Source: Botryosphaeria dothidea (lineage: Eukaryota > Ascomycota > Dothideomycetes > Botryosphaeriales > Botryosphaeriaceae). From it: a stretch of 64,000 nucleotides of DNA. Positions 44,319 through 56,432 of this stretch are shown one piece after another (positions within the stretch are counted from its first letter, which is position 1; every line of letters starts with the position of its first letter). Made by a program: the position numbers and the translations under genes. Where the stretch lies: contig WWBZ02000016.1 of NCBI GenBank assembly GCA_011503125.2, positions 1,364,001 through 1,428,000 on the forward strand. The letters are read 5' to 3'. Below the pieces are notes generated by a model. The model was not told the origin of the DNA, made no database searches, and worked only from the letters and a program-made list of their open reading frames with translations.

Positions 44319-45298
44319 GATGATGATGCGACGGGACGAATCGAGCCGAGTGAACTGGCAAGCACAGAGAGGGAGCGAGGCCGGGGCAGAGAAGCAGCAG
44401 CGTGAATGTGAACGTGCGCGAACAAGCAGTCCTTGGAGCTCTCGACTTGGGTGGAGAAATCGCGAGCGAATGAAGCTCACACCATTTGCCGCCACGCACC
44501 GCCCGCGCTCCAGGTCTGAGCTCGGCTGTTGCCGCCGACGACAGTGTCAGGCCCGTACGAGTCAGGCAGCAAGCACGTGACTTGTGTTGCGCAGGCGGGT
44601 GTGGCGAGCGCGCGGAATGCAGCAAGAGCGCAGCGCAAGGCACGCAGCTTTGGGCAGCAGGCGGTACACGTAGCAAAACACAGCCGGCACTGGCACCGAC
44701 ACTGGCACGCAGGGCGTGGAGTGGAAGCCCGGGCTCACGCGCAGGCGACCTGCGATTTGCTGTGATCTGCGGCGCTGTTGCAGCGCATTGCTTAGCGAGC
44801 GCCAGTGAGCGCCTCGCCGGACAAGGAGCGCCGGTTTGACACTCGACACCTCTCTGCTTCTCTCCAGACAGCTCCTCGTCTTGATCCTCCCGTATCACCA
44901 TTGCGCCCTCGAGCCGACGGCCGCCGCTCCAGCGCCCACCCGCCCCAAAGAGCCCATCCTCCGTCCCCGATCCTCTGTTGCTGCGGCAGCCCTCTCTCGG
45001 AGCAGTGCAGCCCTGAAAACGGCCTGGCGTCGCACGTCCGTCCGGCACACGGGCCAGCACACGACAGACCTCACCTCGCGACTCGACCCCAACCCTCAAA
45101 GAGCCGCCTCTCGCACGCACGTCCTGTTCATGCCCTCTCCTCTCGCCCGCCTCGCCCCAAGCCCGCTCCCGTTGCCGTGAGGGTCCCGCCCATCGCCCAG
45201 GACGCGCCCGAAAGCCAATTGCCCGCGCGCCCCGTAGCGAAAGACAAGCGCTGGAAGGCGACCCTCTTTGAGCACGCTCCATACCCTCCCTGCTCGGG
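44319..45298. other. Divergent promoter region, MGR2 / FHA protein
   Basis: About 980 bp, G+C- and CpG-rich with pyrimidine-rich DNA before the FHA start codon. Large shadow ORFs run through it on both strands (for example minus 44215-45390), which is expected in such composition. Confidence 0.5.
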
Positions 45299-47616
45299 AT
45301 GACGGCTGTCGCTCCTCCCTTGAATTTCCAGCCGAACGCCAGAACGGGATGGAGCGCTCCTAATGCCGCTCCCGCCGGCCTGAATTCCATGAGCGCCGAC
45401 GACGTCTCCAGAATGTTTATGCCTCCTCAACGCAAGAGCGCCCAGCGATCAAACTCCTCGTCCTCCATCTCCTCCACCTCGTCCACCTCGACCATCGCAT
45501 CGTCGTCGGCCCAGACCAACGGTATACAGCAGCCCCCGCCCCAGGACCCGAACGCCTGGGGCTCGCGCAAGAAGCCTGCCCGCGGGCTATGGCCCTCATC
45601 CAAAGCTGAACCCATCGCTGGTCTGTCTACCGCTCGCCCACAGTCGATCGCCTCGTCTTCGTCCGGTCCCTCGGCTGCCTCCGCCATTTCCGCCCTCCAC
45701 ACACCTTCCTCCATGCTGCCTTCTCAGCACGGCCAAGCCGCCCAGACACAGCAGAATGGCGCTGCTCGCGGCCAGAGTCAGAACGAACCACCAGCCATCC
45801 TTCATCTGGTCCCGCTTAATGGTACCTTTGAGCGCAAGACCATTACCGTACCGTACTTTCCCGAGGTCTTGCGCATCGGTCGCCAGACGAACAACAAGAC
45901 GATCCCCACCCCGTTGAACGGATACTTCGACTCCAAGGTTCTCTCAAGGCAGCATGCCGAAATATGGGCCGATCGCTCTGGCAAGATATGGATTCGTGAC
46001 GTCAAGTCGTCCAACGGCACCTTCGTCAATGGAACACGTCTTTCGCCAGAGAATCGCGACTCTGAGGCACATGAACTTCGCGAGCAGGACATGCTCGAGC
46101 TGGGCATCGACATTGTTAGCGAAGATCAGAAGACCATCGTCCACCACAAGGTGGCTGCCAAGGTTGAGCACGCTGGTATTTACCCAAACAATAACGTCCT
46201 GGACCTGAATTTCGGCGATCTTGACCCCTCGGTAAATGGAAATCTACTCACATCACCTCTCGGCCCAGGTGTTGGCCAGGGAAGAGGTCGCACTGGCAGT
46301 CAAGGCTCGATGGCCAGCAATGGACGTCTTGGTTCAGCTCCTCAGAGCGTAGCTGGCAGCAACATGACCGGGATGAGTCAACAGCGCCATACTAATTTCT
46401 GGTTGCAACCGGTCACTATGGAGCAGATTGTGAAGAAGTTGAACGTGAGTTGATTCATTACAGCACCCGCAAGGCTCAACTAACCCGCATACAGTCTGAG
46501 ATGAAGCAAGCTCGACAGCAATCTCAAGAACTCCAGCGAACAGGCCAGTACATCGAGTCTTTGCTGGCAAGCGATCCGAAGAAGGAGCAGAACAAGACGT
46601 CGTCACCGATGACGAAACATTCGCCTATGAAGGGAGGAGACATCAAGGCTCGTTTCTCGGATCCGCCTGCGCCGCCACCGTCTCAACCTCTTCCCGAAAA
46701 GCCGGACGCCGCACAGCCATCGTTGCGCCGCGCTGAAACCGAAAAGCCGAAGCTACCACCCAACCTCAATGCTGCAAAGGGAGACGCCAATCTGCAGATC
46801 ACCACCCTGGTCGAAGCTCTTAGCAACACCAAGAAGGAAGTCGATTTGCAGAGTGTAAGGCTGAAGGAACTGGAAGACCTGCTGGCACAGGAACGTCTTG
46901 CACGGGAAAGCGCTGAAGAGCGTGCTCGAAGACTAGAGTCGGAAAAACAGAAAGATTTGGCGCAAGAGGATTCGGAGACCTGCACAAATGGGGTAAGCGA
47001 CGTCACTTCCGAAGAGCCCTCGGTTCCTACTGGAAGCTCCGTCAGTGAAAACACAATAATCATCGAACCGCCTCAAACCTCTGAAACGGACGCTTCCACC
47101 GCACAACTTCAGCAGCGCATTGAATCAATGGTTGCAGAGATGGAAAGGATGCGACACGAGATGGAAGCGTACAAACAGCGCGCCGAGAAGGCAGAGGCAG
47201 AGAGTGCGAAGGATCGTCAAACGCTCGCAGAGATGATCGAGAGCATCCGCAAACAGGACATGAACCACTCCATTCGAGCAGGTGGAGCTCGCGAGTCCAA
47301 GGATGATCAAACCCATGAAGATGCGGTTGGTGTCGACGGGGCGAATGACGCTCTTTCCAAACACGGGACCGTTGCGGACAGGTCTCCCGGGTCTGGTGCG
47401 GGTGTACCAGAGACGGCTTTCCAGAATGGTCGACCAACCCAGAAGGACCAGGGTGTCTTCTCCAAAGGCAATGGCCCACATGCGCTGGTCACCAAATCCC
47501 CAGGAGGTGAGCAGCTTGCGCATGTTGGCCCGTATGCATCAATGGTGGGCGTCGTTGTTCTTGGCCTTAGCATTATGGCATACATCAACGGATGGCAGAA
47601 GCCGCTAGAGCGATGA
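45299..47616 (+). CDS. Tail-anchored FHA-domain protein, SLMAP/PRO45-like STRIPAK subunit
   Basis: Exons 45299-46444 and 46495-47616 around a 50-nt intron; 755 residues. The N-terminal 165 residues are Ser/Gln/Pro-rich. The FHA domain (about 167-275) has LRIGRQTNNKT, KVLSRQHAEIW and WIRDVKSSNGTFVNGTRL, i.e. the phosphothreonine-binding Arg, Ser-Arg-His and Ser-Asn-Gly residues. NFWLQPVTMEQIVKKLN and a long coiled coil follow (about 380-480 and 560-660). A C-terminal membrane anchor (YASMVGVVVLGLSIMAYING) ends the protein. This order is that of SLMAP, Far10/Vps64 and Sordaria PRO45, STRIPAK members at the nuclear envelope, ER and mitochondria; STRIPAK controls hyphal fusion and sexual development. 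Membership is inferred from architecture. Reading through the intron stays partly open but breaks the FHA-to-coil joint. Confidence 0.88.
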
Positions 47617-48497
47617 GAGCTACCGGATGGCTCAGCAGCCTCCCACCGCACGTCATTCTGTCAGTGCGAAGAGTCGTGGTGCTTTAGCGCTGAAAGCATA
47701 ACTTTTGCTAGTGCTAACTCCCGACTTCCCGCGTTGGATAGACATGGGCTGAAAGAACGCCCTAACCTGCTGTGTACAATTTGAGTGGTCTCGACCATTG
47801 GCGTACGCCAATTGAAGGAGCGTCGAGGAATGTTTTACAGGCGCAAGCGACTCAATATGGATTGGGCTACACAGGAAAAGCACAACATAACGACATTGCT
47901 ACGACCGAACACAAAGGCAACAGAGATTCCTGCCGTAACCTCTAGTAACTATATACCATTCACTCCTTTCTCTTTTTCTGTTTGATTCCCCATTTTCAAT
48001 CTCATTATCCACTCACTGTACGCCTCCTCTCTTATGTTTTATCCATTCTCCAAACCTCCTTCTCTTGCATCGGGCCCAATGCGGCAGGGCTCATGGAGCA
48101 TTGGAACATTAAAGTGGAGTGGGCGTCGGCGTCCAGAAATGAGCGGGTTTTTTTTATTGTGGTTGCCATGTGGATCTTTTTGGGACTGCTTATTTTATTT
48201 GCCAGGGATCTTATTCTTTGCGTGTGATGTTTCTTCCTTGGGTTAGCAGTACCAGTTGGCTTTCAAGGCGTACCGTCCGCCCAACAACTACGTCTGTAGT
48301 TGAAGCTCGTGTAACGGTATTTTCTTGTTTCGGTTCCTTCAGCGTTTCAGAACCGAGACGGAGCATTTTTTTCGTCTCTTCATTCTTAATGATACATATT
48401 CGACACGATCATTCGCAGTGACAGCGACAAATTACTCGTGAACAGTGGCGCAACTTCCGAGGAAGCCAGCAATGGTAATAACGTGCGCCCTTGAAGG
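47617..48497. other. Convergent intergenic region
   Basis: About 880 bp between the FHA gene and the NIF3-like gene stop codons. T-rich pieces near 47960-48170. No gene recognised. Confidence 0.45.
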
Positions 48498-49481
48498 TCA
48501 TACATCATCAATGCCATTACTTACAGATACGCCCTCGTCAACAGGTTTTCTCTTTTTAGTGCCCAGATCCTCTTCTTCTTCTTCAAGGACTTCTTCAACG
48601 GTCAACTCGGGCCATTGCTCCCTTAGCTTCTCAGCCAAGTATCTGACCCCCCATTCTTCACAAGGGCGGTGGCCCACGCATATTGCCGGCATGTTGGCGA
48701 TAGCCGCTCCCTCCAAGCCATAGTCCCTCGCCGCTCCAGTCAAGTACAGCAAGTCAGAAGCACTTTGTCGATCCTTAATCCACCCTCTCTCTTCCGCGGC
48801 ATCTAACACGCGCTCAACTTCCTCGGGATGGAACGCATTCATGATGGCAACGGCCGTGATGCGGGATTCCAGTCGAACGTCTCCTCCCGCAGGAAGGTAC
48901 AACTCGCCTGCGCCGGCGAACTCGCGTCTGACCGACTCCACCAGACGCCCCAGCGAACCGTCAACACCTGTGCGTAACCGCGCGATGAGCCCGATCCTCC
49001 GGTCTGGATCCCCCTTGTACCCTTGGATGCACGTGGCGCTTCTGGTGTGCAGGCCCAGGCGGCTTCCCAGCGCCGTGTTCCACCCGACTGTCAGGTATGT
49101 GTCGAGGGATGCATGGCTGGCGAGCACGAGGGTCCCATGGGGGAGGGCGCGTCTGTTCAGCTTCCACGGGCGGTGGAGGACGCAGAGGGGCGGGTCGGTG
49201 GAATTGGGGTCGCGGAGCGCGGTGTACACGCCCGGCGTGGGCGTCACGCTTAGGACAACGTGGGAGGCGGGAGCGCGTGAGGGGGCGTAGGCACGGTGGC
49301 GCGGGGTGTGGTAGAGGAATTGGACGTCGTTGGTACAGTGCGGGAGGAAGGTCGAGAGGAAGTGAGTTATGTTTGCGTGGGTTGGGGCGCTGTAATTTTG
49401 TGATAGTATCTGGAAGGTTTCTTGCTTCATGTTGGGGGGCTCTTGTGGATGGTTTTTGGTTGTTGAGAGAGCAGCGGGCAT
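48498..49481 (-). CDS. NIF3-like (DUF34) protein
   Basis: Single-exon ORF of 327 residues. Segments CVLHRPWKLNRRALPHGTLVLASHASLDTYLTVGWNTALGSRLGL, GDPDRRIGLIARL and, near the end, CVGHRPCEEWGVRYLAEKLREQWPEL resemble the two halves of the NIF3 fold, whose His/Asp/Glu residues bind a pair of metal ions. The His-rich early strand and the GHRPCEEWG strand would form that site. NIF3 proteins are conserved in all domains with poorly defined, probably metal-dependent hydrolase function. The C-terminus is an acidic tail followed by KKRKP, a possible nuclear signal. A second in-frame ATG lies 17 codons in (MKQETFQ), and either could be the start. Confidence 0.7.
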   Translation of the reverse strand: MPAALSTTKNHPQEPPNMKQETFQILSQNYSAPTHANITHFLSTFLPHCTNDVQFLYHTPRHRAYAPSRAPASHVVLSVTPTPGVYTALRDPNSTDPPLCVLHRPWKLNRRALPHGTLVLASHASLDTYLTVGWNTALGSRLGLHTRSATCIQGYKGDPDRRIGLIARLRTGVDGSLGRLVESVRREFAGAGELYLPAGGDVRLESRITAVAIMNAFHPEEVERVLDAAEERGWIKDRQSASDLLYLTGAARDYGLEGAAIANMPAICVGHRPCEEWGVRYLAEKLREQWPELTVEEVLEEEEEDLGTKKRKPVDEGVSVSNGIDDV

Positions 49482-49939
49482 GTGATTTGATAGGAAATGG
49501 CGCCCTGTCTTTGGTAGACGTCATCGGCCACGGCCAGGCTCGCTTGGCTCGTCGATTGCGACTTTACAGAAAAGCCCGGTTCCGATACACCGGAGAGTAA
49601 ACGCGGGGCATCATCATATGCTGGCGCTGGCTACAGAGCTTTGTTACTGCTTCAATGCTTTTGAAAGTCCCGAACAGGAAGATCGGATTGACATGGTGGA
49701 GATGCACCCGCTTTGGGTCGAGGATCTGCGCCAAGAATCGACGCATCGATGAACGGACCAAATTACATCCCAAAGGATCGGGTAATGGGCTATCGAAATC
49801 TCTATCAGAATAGCTTTTTGTTTTTCCAGGCGATCGATATATGCCGGCTTTCAAGGTGCTCCAAATGCGCATGCTTGCTCTAGCCTATAGAGGGTCTCAC
49901 GGTTGACGCCAAAAAGAAGACCAGGCCCTGCACGACTGA

Positions 49940-50027
49940 CATGGCGAGTTGAAGCGTTCGTCCGGACGCAAGTGTTGCATGTTTCTGTTGACAAAAGTCA
50001 TCCGGATGAATGCTTCGATTCCCTATG
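49940..50027. repeat. Hairpin (MITE-like) repeat, copy C
   Basis: About 88 bp. Left arm CATGGCGAGTTGAAGC, right arm GCTTCGATTCCCTATG; inner arms share TTCGTCCGGACG / TCATCCGGATGA. Spacer resembles copy B (GTTGCATGTTTCTG). Confidence 0.8.
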
Positions 50028-50326
50028 ATAGTTCCTGATCTTCGTACTGACAGCGGGCCCCCTGCAACAAAGCCTATATCCCAGCGGACGATCATCTTCC
50101 CTCGGACTTCAGCTCAATCACCCTCTCCGGCCTTCGCTCCACAATACACAACCATCTGCGGCAACTGGTGTGTATCCCCGAAGTTCTCACGAAAGAGATC
50201 TGCCCTAACGTTGCGTTTTCATAGGGTAGCCGCTCGGTCCCACATGGCGTCCAATTGGCCTGGTCGGTTATTCGATCGCGCGCGACGGCATCTCGCAGCT
50301 CATACGTGGTCGATGTCAAGAGGCTC

Positions 50327-50413
50327 GCAGAGGAGTAGAAGCATTCGTCTGGATGTAAATGTTCAGGAAGATCGCTGATGCTTACGTTAGGATGAATGCT
50401 TTAACTCCTTATG
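50327..50413. repeat. Hairpin (MITE-like) repeat, copy D
   Basis: About 87 bp, the most diverged clear copy. Left arm GCAGAGGAGTAGAAGC, right arm GCTTTAACTCCTTATG, inner cores ATTCGTCTGGATG and TTAGGATGAATG. Differences from copy A are mainly C-to-T and G-to-A. Confidence 0.7.
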
Positions 50414-50851
50414 AGTGAGATGGGGCTGCCTGTGCAGTGGCAAAAGGAATGGACTGGGTTGCGTACGTCGGACGACCAGGAAACAGAGTCCGGTGAGCGT
50501 CGTCATTTTGGATTAAACGTGGAACAGCGATAGCGATGCTGCCTGGCCGCATTCGTTGGTGGCAGGCTCAGAGCTGCGCTGAGTGGCTTGTTGCCTAACC
50601 CAGGCACGTGACTGCGCGCTAGCTCAGGCACCAGAGCGTGTCTTCTGAGCGCGTTGACCACAAAGCTACCTTACTTAAAGCCATTCATTGCCGGCCTGGA
50701 TGAGCTTCACTAACTCAACAGTGCCCGGCGTCTTCTCGGGTCACCTATTCGTTATTAAATCCGCTGCTTCTCACGACATCCGCGCGTTCGCCAATCAACC
50801 ACTCCAATTCGACATAACCCCAATCACTTTCTAACCTTTGCCACGCACACA

Positions 50852-53800
50852 ATGGCTTCCGCTGCAGGACCGGTCACGCCCTCCGCTCTCCCGGAGGTGC
50901 CTGTGAAGCACTATGACTTCATATCTTACGCTGCGGCTCATCCAGCTACTCCAATGGCGGAACTGATTGAGCCCTACAAACAATACGATTCAAAGATCCG
51001 CGAAGTCTTTGCGCAGGAACCCACCCACCCGGCACTCGCCGACCGACACCTCAACATCACCCCTGTGTTCGCCGGCCAGGAATCGAACTTGAAGATTCGC
51101 GCACGCAACCCTGGAGCTGAGAGTGAGGAAGAGACGAAGAAGTACATCATGCCTCTCGAGGCTGAGAAGCGGAAGCCGACTGGCAGTCCGGCGACAGTCC
51201 AGTCTCTGAAGGAGTTCCAGACAAACTTTAACATCTTCTCCGAATCCTCACTTGTTGACATGGACTGGAGTAATGTTGTAGCGGTATGTTAACGCAAACG
51301 CTTTCCGGAGTTTTTATTAATTGTTACAGGCTGGAAGCTCGGTCGTCACGCCTCTTCTGCCAGTACCCGAAAAGTACTCAGGCTCGAAGCGAGCGCTCCG
51401 TCAGTACTACCATGAGATCATCGCCCCGGCATCTGACGTCGATCTCTTCATTTACGGAATGAGCGAGGAAGAGGCTCTGGAAAAGATCAAGCAGATTGAG
51501 AGGAAAGTCAAAGATTCTATCCTTGCCGAGACAACGACGATTCGTACGAAGCATGCCATCACCATTGCCAGCCAATATCCGACGCGCCACGTCCAGATTG
51601 TCCTCCGCATCTACAAGTCTGTTGCAGAGATCCTCACTGGATTCGATGTCGACTGCTCTTGTGCTGCCTACGACGGTAGCCAAGTCTACGCTTCTCCCCG
51701 AGCTCTGGCTGCATACATGACGCAGGTCAACACGATCGACCTGACTCGCCGTTCTCCATCATACGAGAACCGTCTGTCAAAGTATTCGCACAGAGGATTT
51801 GAGGTATACTGGCCTCAACTCGATCGGTCCAGGATCGACCCTACTATCTTCGAACGTAACTTCGGCAGGACCCTTGGACTTGCTCGACTGCTTGTTCTTG
51901 AGAAGTTACCTACCTCAGCCGAGCGTGACAACTATATGGATCAGCGGCGCAGGGAAAGAGGAAGGCCAGGAATCAACCGCTGGGCTCAATCCGGCCGCTT
52001 CTTGAAGGGAAACATCAAAGACAGGTACGAAGATGAAGTTGCTGAATGGGTGGATGAAGACGAAGTGGCAGACTACCACACATTTACCGTCCCCTACGGC
52101 GACAAGTTCCACGCGAGGAAGATTGAGAAGCTGCTCTATACTAAGGATTTGCTTCTTAACGCCGAGTGGAATAAGCCGAAGGAAAGAGAGGTAAACCTGC
52201 ACCGCCATCCCGCTTTCTTTGGTGATGCTGAGGATGTTTTCTACGACTGCTGTGGCTACTGTCCAAAGCCTGCTACCCCGGAGGAAGAAGAGGTGGCAGA
52301 GGAAGAGAGCAAAATCTTCGTTTCTGGAACAATTTCTTTCATCAAGGACGATCCGGGCCGCCAGTCAATCGGCAGCTTCAACCCCTTGACAGATGATGAT
52401 TGGACCGAGATGGCATATGTCGGAAACACTGCCCGCCTGTGCCAGGCAATCGTCGATGGAGATTTGGACCACGTCCAGGACTGGCTCGCGCAAGAGGGTG
52501 CTGACCCGAACTGCCGCGACTACACCGGACGTACTCCTCTTCATCTTGCTTCTCAGTCATCCACACCCGAAATCGTCCAGTGTCTGGTTGATGCTGGTGC
52601 TCGCATGGTTGCTCGCCTTGCCGATGGCCGCACCGCACTTCATCTTGCAGCTGCTCGGGGCAGTGCCGAGATCGTCAGGATTCTCATGAAGAGGAGCGAA
52701 GCCAACGAGGAAGAGGAAGCAAAGAAGGTTGACCTCCGCAGGAAAGCAAGACTTGCTGCGAAGGGTTCTAATGAGGCCGGTGCCGACAAGAGTCAATCCG
52801 ATGTGGACATGGCTTCCGACGATGACGCTGAGATGATCGATGCTGACGAAGATGATGACGTTGACATGAAATCAACCACCACAGGATCATTCATCAAGGT
52901 GAAGAAGGGGGATAAAGATGAAGAGACCGAAAATCTGCCCGAAGACGACGAAGATGAACCTGATGTGTATGACATCAATGTCCTGGCCTGGGACACACCC
53001 AGCTCGGCCCTTCACTTGGCTATCTTCAATGGCCACTGCGAAGTCGTGAAAGAGCTCGTTCAGAACTTCGGCGCAGACGTGCTACTTCCGGTTAAGCTTC
53101 TGAACAGCTATAACAAGAAGCCTTCGGCAGCCATCCTATTGCTGTGTTTAGCGGTCTACCTCCCTCTGGAGAAGGCCCAAGATATGGTTCGCGTGCTTCT
53201 GGAAGTGGGAGCTTCTTCTGCCCAGGCCGACCTCCATGGAGTCACTGCCTTTCACCGTTTTACGGCGAAGCAGACGGAACTGCTCCAGACATTGTTCGAT
53301 AACGACCCTTCAGGGGCAAAGAGGGCGCTGAACCATCTGGCATGTGGTGGTCACTCGTACAACCCCTCCCTTACGAACCCTATCCAAACCGCAGTGGATA
53401 CCAAGAACTCTGTCACCGCTGCCAAGCTTCTGGAGATGGGTGCTCGGCCGGAGATTGGCTTCCAGGAGTTTGTAGACGCCTGGGTGTCAATGCGTGAGTC
53501 TTACGTGCACACTGATACGGAACGAAACCAAAAGACCTACCGTCAGAACGTGCACCAACCAATCATCACTGCAATCAACAACGAGCTTCCAGAAGTAGTC
53601 CGACAACTCCTCAAGCACGGCGCTAATCCGAATACCCTTACGCCAGACGCATGGCGATTGATTCAGGATAACTACTCATACAGCCGAGATGAGGCACGGA
53701 GCTTGCTTGATCTTGTACGAAGCAAAGTGGAACAGCTACGCAAGTACGATGACAAGGTCGAGCACAAACCTCCAAAGCCAGAATTTGAAGGTAATGGACT

Positions 53801-56432
53801 AGAGTACATCAGCGCATACCCGGAAGGCACTTACCAGCAATGGGTCGCTACCAAAGCGGTCCAGCAAGCTCTCCAGAATCACAAGCATTCAATGGAGGCC
53901 CATGTGAAGAGGGTCGAGGATGCCAAAAAGAGACAGGGTCTAAAAGAGAAGAGAGAGGCCGTCCAGCAGCTTTTGAAGGAGTTCGAAGAGGTCGAGAAAG
54001 ACCTTATTGAGAAGGGAGGAAAGACATTTGCAGAGCTCCACCCGGAGTGGATCGAAAAGAAGAAGGACGTTGCCAGGCCAAGACACCGCCGAAACACCAA
54101 GAAGGAAGAGCCCTGGAAGGTTGTGTTCAACTTCAGAGTTCCGGACTTGACCGAAAAGAAGAAGGACGGCTATATCAATTTGTAAGTGTCAACTTCATGG
54201 GGAGTCGAAGCATTCGTGCGGACGCGAATGTATCGCATTCTTAGGGGCAATTTAATCCGGACGAATGCTTCAACTCCTTACGAAATCATGTTTATTGATA
54301 ATAACACTGACCCATTATTCTAGATTCAACTCCGCATGGAACGGAGACCTGCTTGCCATCAAAAGACTTACTCTTACCTTCTGGGGTGAACTACGCGACC
54401 AATTCCCTCTCAAGATCGCTGTCACAGATGCGAACGGCCTTTCTCCCTTCCAGATTGCCATCCTACGTGGCCACATTGACTGCGCAAAGGGCATCTTGGA
54501 GATCGCCCAAGCCCAATTTAAGCCCAAGGACAAGGATGGTAATGAGAGGTACACGATGGAGGAGGATTCTGACTACGAATCCAGCCAGGCCAGCGAGGCG
54601 AGTGAGGATGAAGACAACATCAAGGTTTTCCGAGAAATTGTTGATGATCAGTTCACCATCGAAAACATCGGCGAGGTCGCAACCCAAGTTCGGAGCACGA
54701 CTACACCATTGGCCTTCCTTGACTGGAGTTGTTCGATTCCTCAAGTCAAGACCAATGGGTCTGACCCTACAGTAATTGGCCTGGATTCGCATCCCCTTGC
54801 AGGCGAATGGGAGAACGCCCAGGCTGGAGACTTGTTCCAGTATGCCATTGAAAAGGACGATCTGGACCTTCTCAAGGTTTTGTTGCGGTGGGGCACGGAG
54901 TACACGGCGCAATATGCTCGACAGGATGATGAGCAGTCGTCGACACCGTTTTACACTCGTAATGGAGGCGACTTCACTTTTGCATTGCGCCTCAGTCGTA
55001 TCCGTTGTCTTGATGAGCTTATCAAGCAAACTGGTATTGGCCTTCCGTTGGACAAGCTTCTCAAGAAGAGTGGAGTCGAGATCGTGGAGAAGCCTAAGTA
55101 TTACCAAGGTTTGTCGATTCATGGCAAGAAGAGAGCAGACTGGGCTGCTGCCGGAAGGGGTGTGACTCCCCAGCGCGTCGGCAATGAGCACCCTCCTCTC
55201 CTTCACGCTGCGAAGGAAGGCAGCCTTGAGGGCATCGAGTGGTTTCTCAGCGATGCCCCTGCAAGGTGCTATGCTGAATTCGCTGAGAAGAACAAGGCGG
55301 ACAAGAGATTGCGGCACCTGGAGAAGGCCAATGGCGGTATTCGGAGGGCTATTTCTGATTGGCTCGAGCTGAGGCGTAAGTTATCTATATTGTTTACTTT
55401 CGATCAGGATCTGGTACTGATGGCTTTACAGAGAAACTTGTCCTTCACTGTGCCATTATGGGCCCCTGGGACGTTGACCGTACACCAAAGATTCTTGACT
55501 ATCTCATGCAGACCTTCCCGAAGACACTGGACACCAAGGCCAGCAGCACTGGACAGACGCCTCTCCACCTCGCCTTCTCGCTCGGCAGATACGTCACGGC
55601 GAAGCAGCTGATCGCAGCCGGTGCAGATCAGACCTGTCGCGATAGCGCGTGGAACAACATCATCCACGCCCTACTTGGTTCTGCATCTCACAAAGCGGCC
55701 GAGGTATTCAAGATGTTGGAACTGGTAGACAAACGTCTACTGGGATCCCTGTTCACTGAGAGGAATTCCGAGGCTGCCACGCCACTTTCTCAATGGCTCA
55801 AGAACTCCAATACTTCCTGTGAAATCCTCGAGCATCTACTCTCTTTGTCTCCCGACTTGGCCGAGCTTGACATGGTTGATGGTGCTGGAGACACGCCGCT
55901 GCACATCGTCACCAAGAGAGGTCTATCCTCCCTCATGCGCATAATCCTGAACAAGCGTCCGGAGATGTTGTATCGAGAGAACGCGACCGGGCGCACGCCT
56001 GCAGAAATGGCTGGTGACTCGTGGACTTCGTCGTGCTTCGGGAAGCCGCCTCACATCCCGAGGGATCCGAACAACGGCGGCTACTGGTCTCACAGCAGCG
56101 GCTCATCTACCGCACTGGTGCATCGCAGTCCATTGGATTTCCTCCCAAAGAAGGAGAGCCACGGCGACGGTCCTACCAGCACCTGGAATTTGTGTCGCGA
56201 ACGCATGGAGAAAGATGAGAAGGCTGGCGGTGTCAAGAGGAAGCTCGTGTCCTTGAACGAAGCTAATGAGGTTGCGCGCCGTTTGGGCAAGAAGCAGAAG
56301 AGGGCTGTCGTGACCGGTGAGAGTGGCGATGAGGAGGATGACGACCACGATACTGACGAGGTTGCCTGCTGGAGCGGACCACGCTGGTGTGAGTTCAAGT
56401 ATGACACGGAAGGTAATCTTATTGAGCAGTAG
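50852..56432 (+). CDS. Giant ankyrin-repeat protein with nucleotidyltransferase-like N-terminal region
   Basis: Four exons: 50852-51283, 51330-54181, 54324-55375 and 55432-56432; 1778 residues. The first 145 residues are specific to the family. The second exon opens with AGSSVVTPLLPVPEK and after 30 residues has APASDVDLFIYG, a G-S ... D-x-D arrangement (146-147; D180, D182) like the core of polymerase-beta-type nucleotidyltransferases. EEEALEKIKQIERKVKDSI and a region with CSCAAYDGSQVYASPRAL follow. Ankyrin repeats are spread over the rest (TGRTPLHLASQSSTPEIVQCLVDAGA, DGRTALHLAAARGSAEIVRILM, SALHLAIFNGHCEVVKELV, GQTPLHLAFSLGRYVTAKQLI, GDTPLHIVTKRG). Acidic stretches interrupt them and a basic KRKLVSLNEANEVARRLGKKQKR lies near the end. 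The third junction spans a 142-nt intron carrying hairpin copy E; joining at TT|A restores DGYINLFNSAWNGDLLAIK. Function unknown; transfer activity is speculative. Confidence 0.88.
54196..54282. repeat. Hairpin (MITE-like) repeat, copy E, inside an intron
   Basis: About 87 bp. Left arm CATGGGGAGTCGAAGC, right arm GCTTCAACTCCTTACG, inner cores ATTCGTGCGGACG and CCGGACGAATGC. It fills the middle of the 142-nt intron 54182-54323. Without it the intron would be about 55 nt, the usual size here. Confidence 0.85.

Larger units (their letters stand above)
49482..50851. other. Divergent intergenic region with hairpin copies C and D
   Basis: About 1.4 kb containing two hairpin repeats 300 bp apart and both promoters. 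Short ORFs overlapping the hairpins are artefacts of their sequence. Confidence 0.5.

Noticed and set aside
44215..45390. 391-codon minus-strand frame across the MGR2/FHA promoter
   Set aside because: Overlaps both real genes in wrong frames; Arg/Ala/Ser bias typical of CpG-rich promoter DNA.
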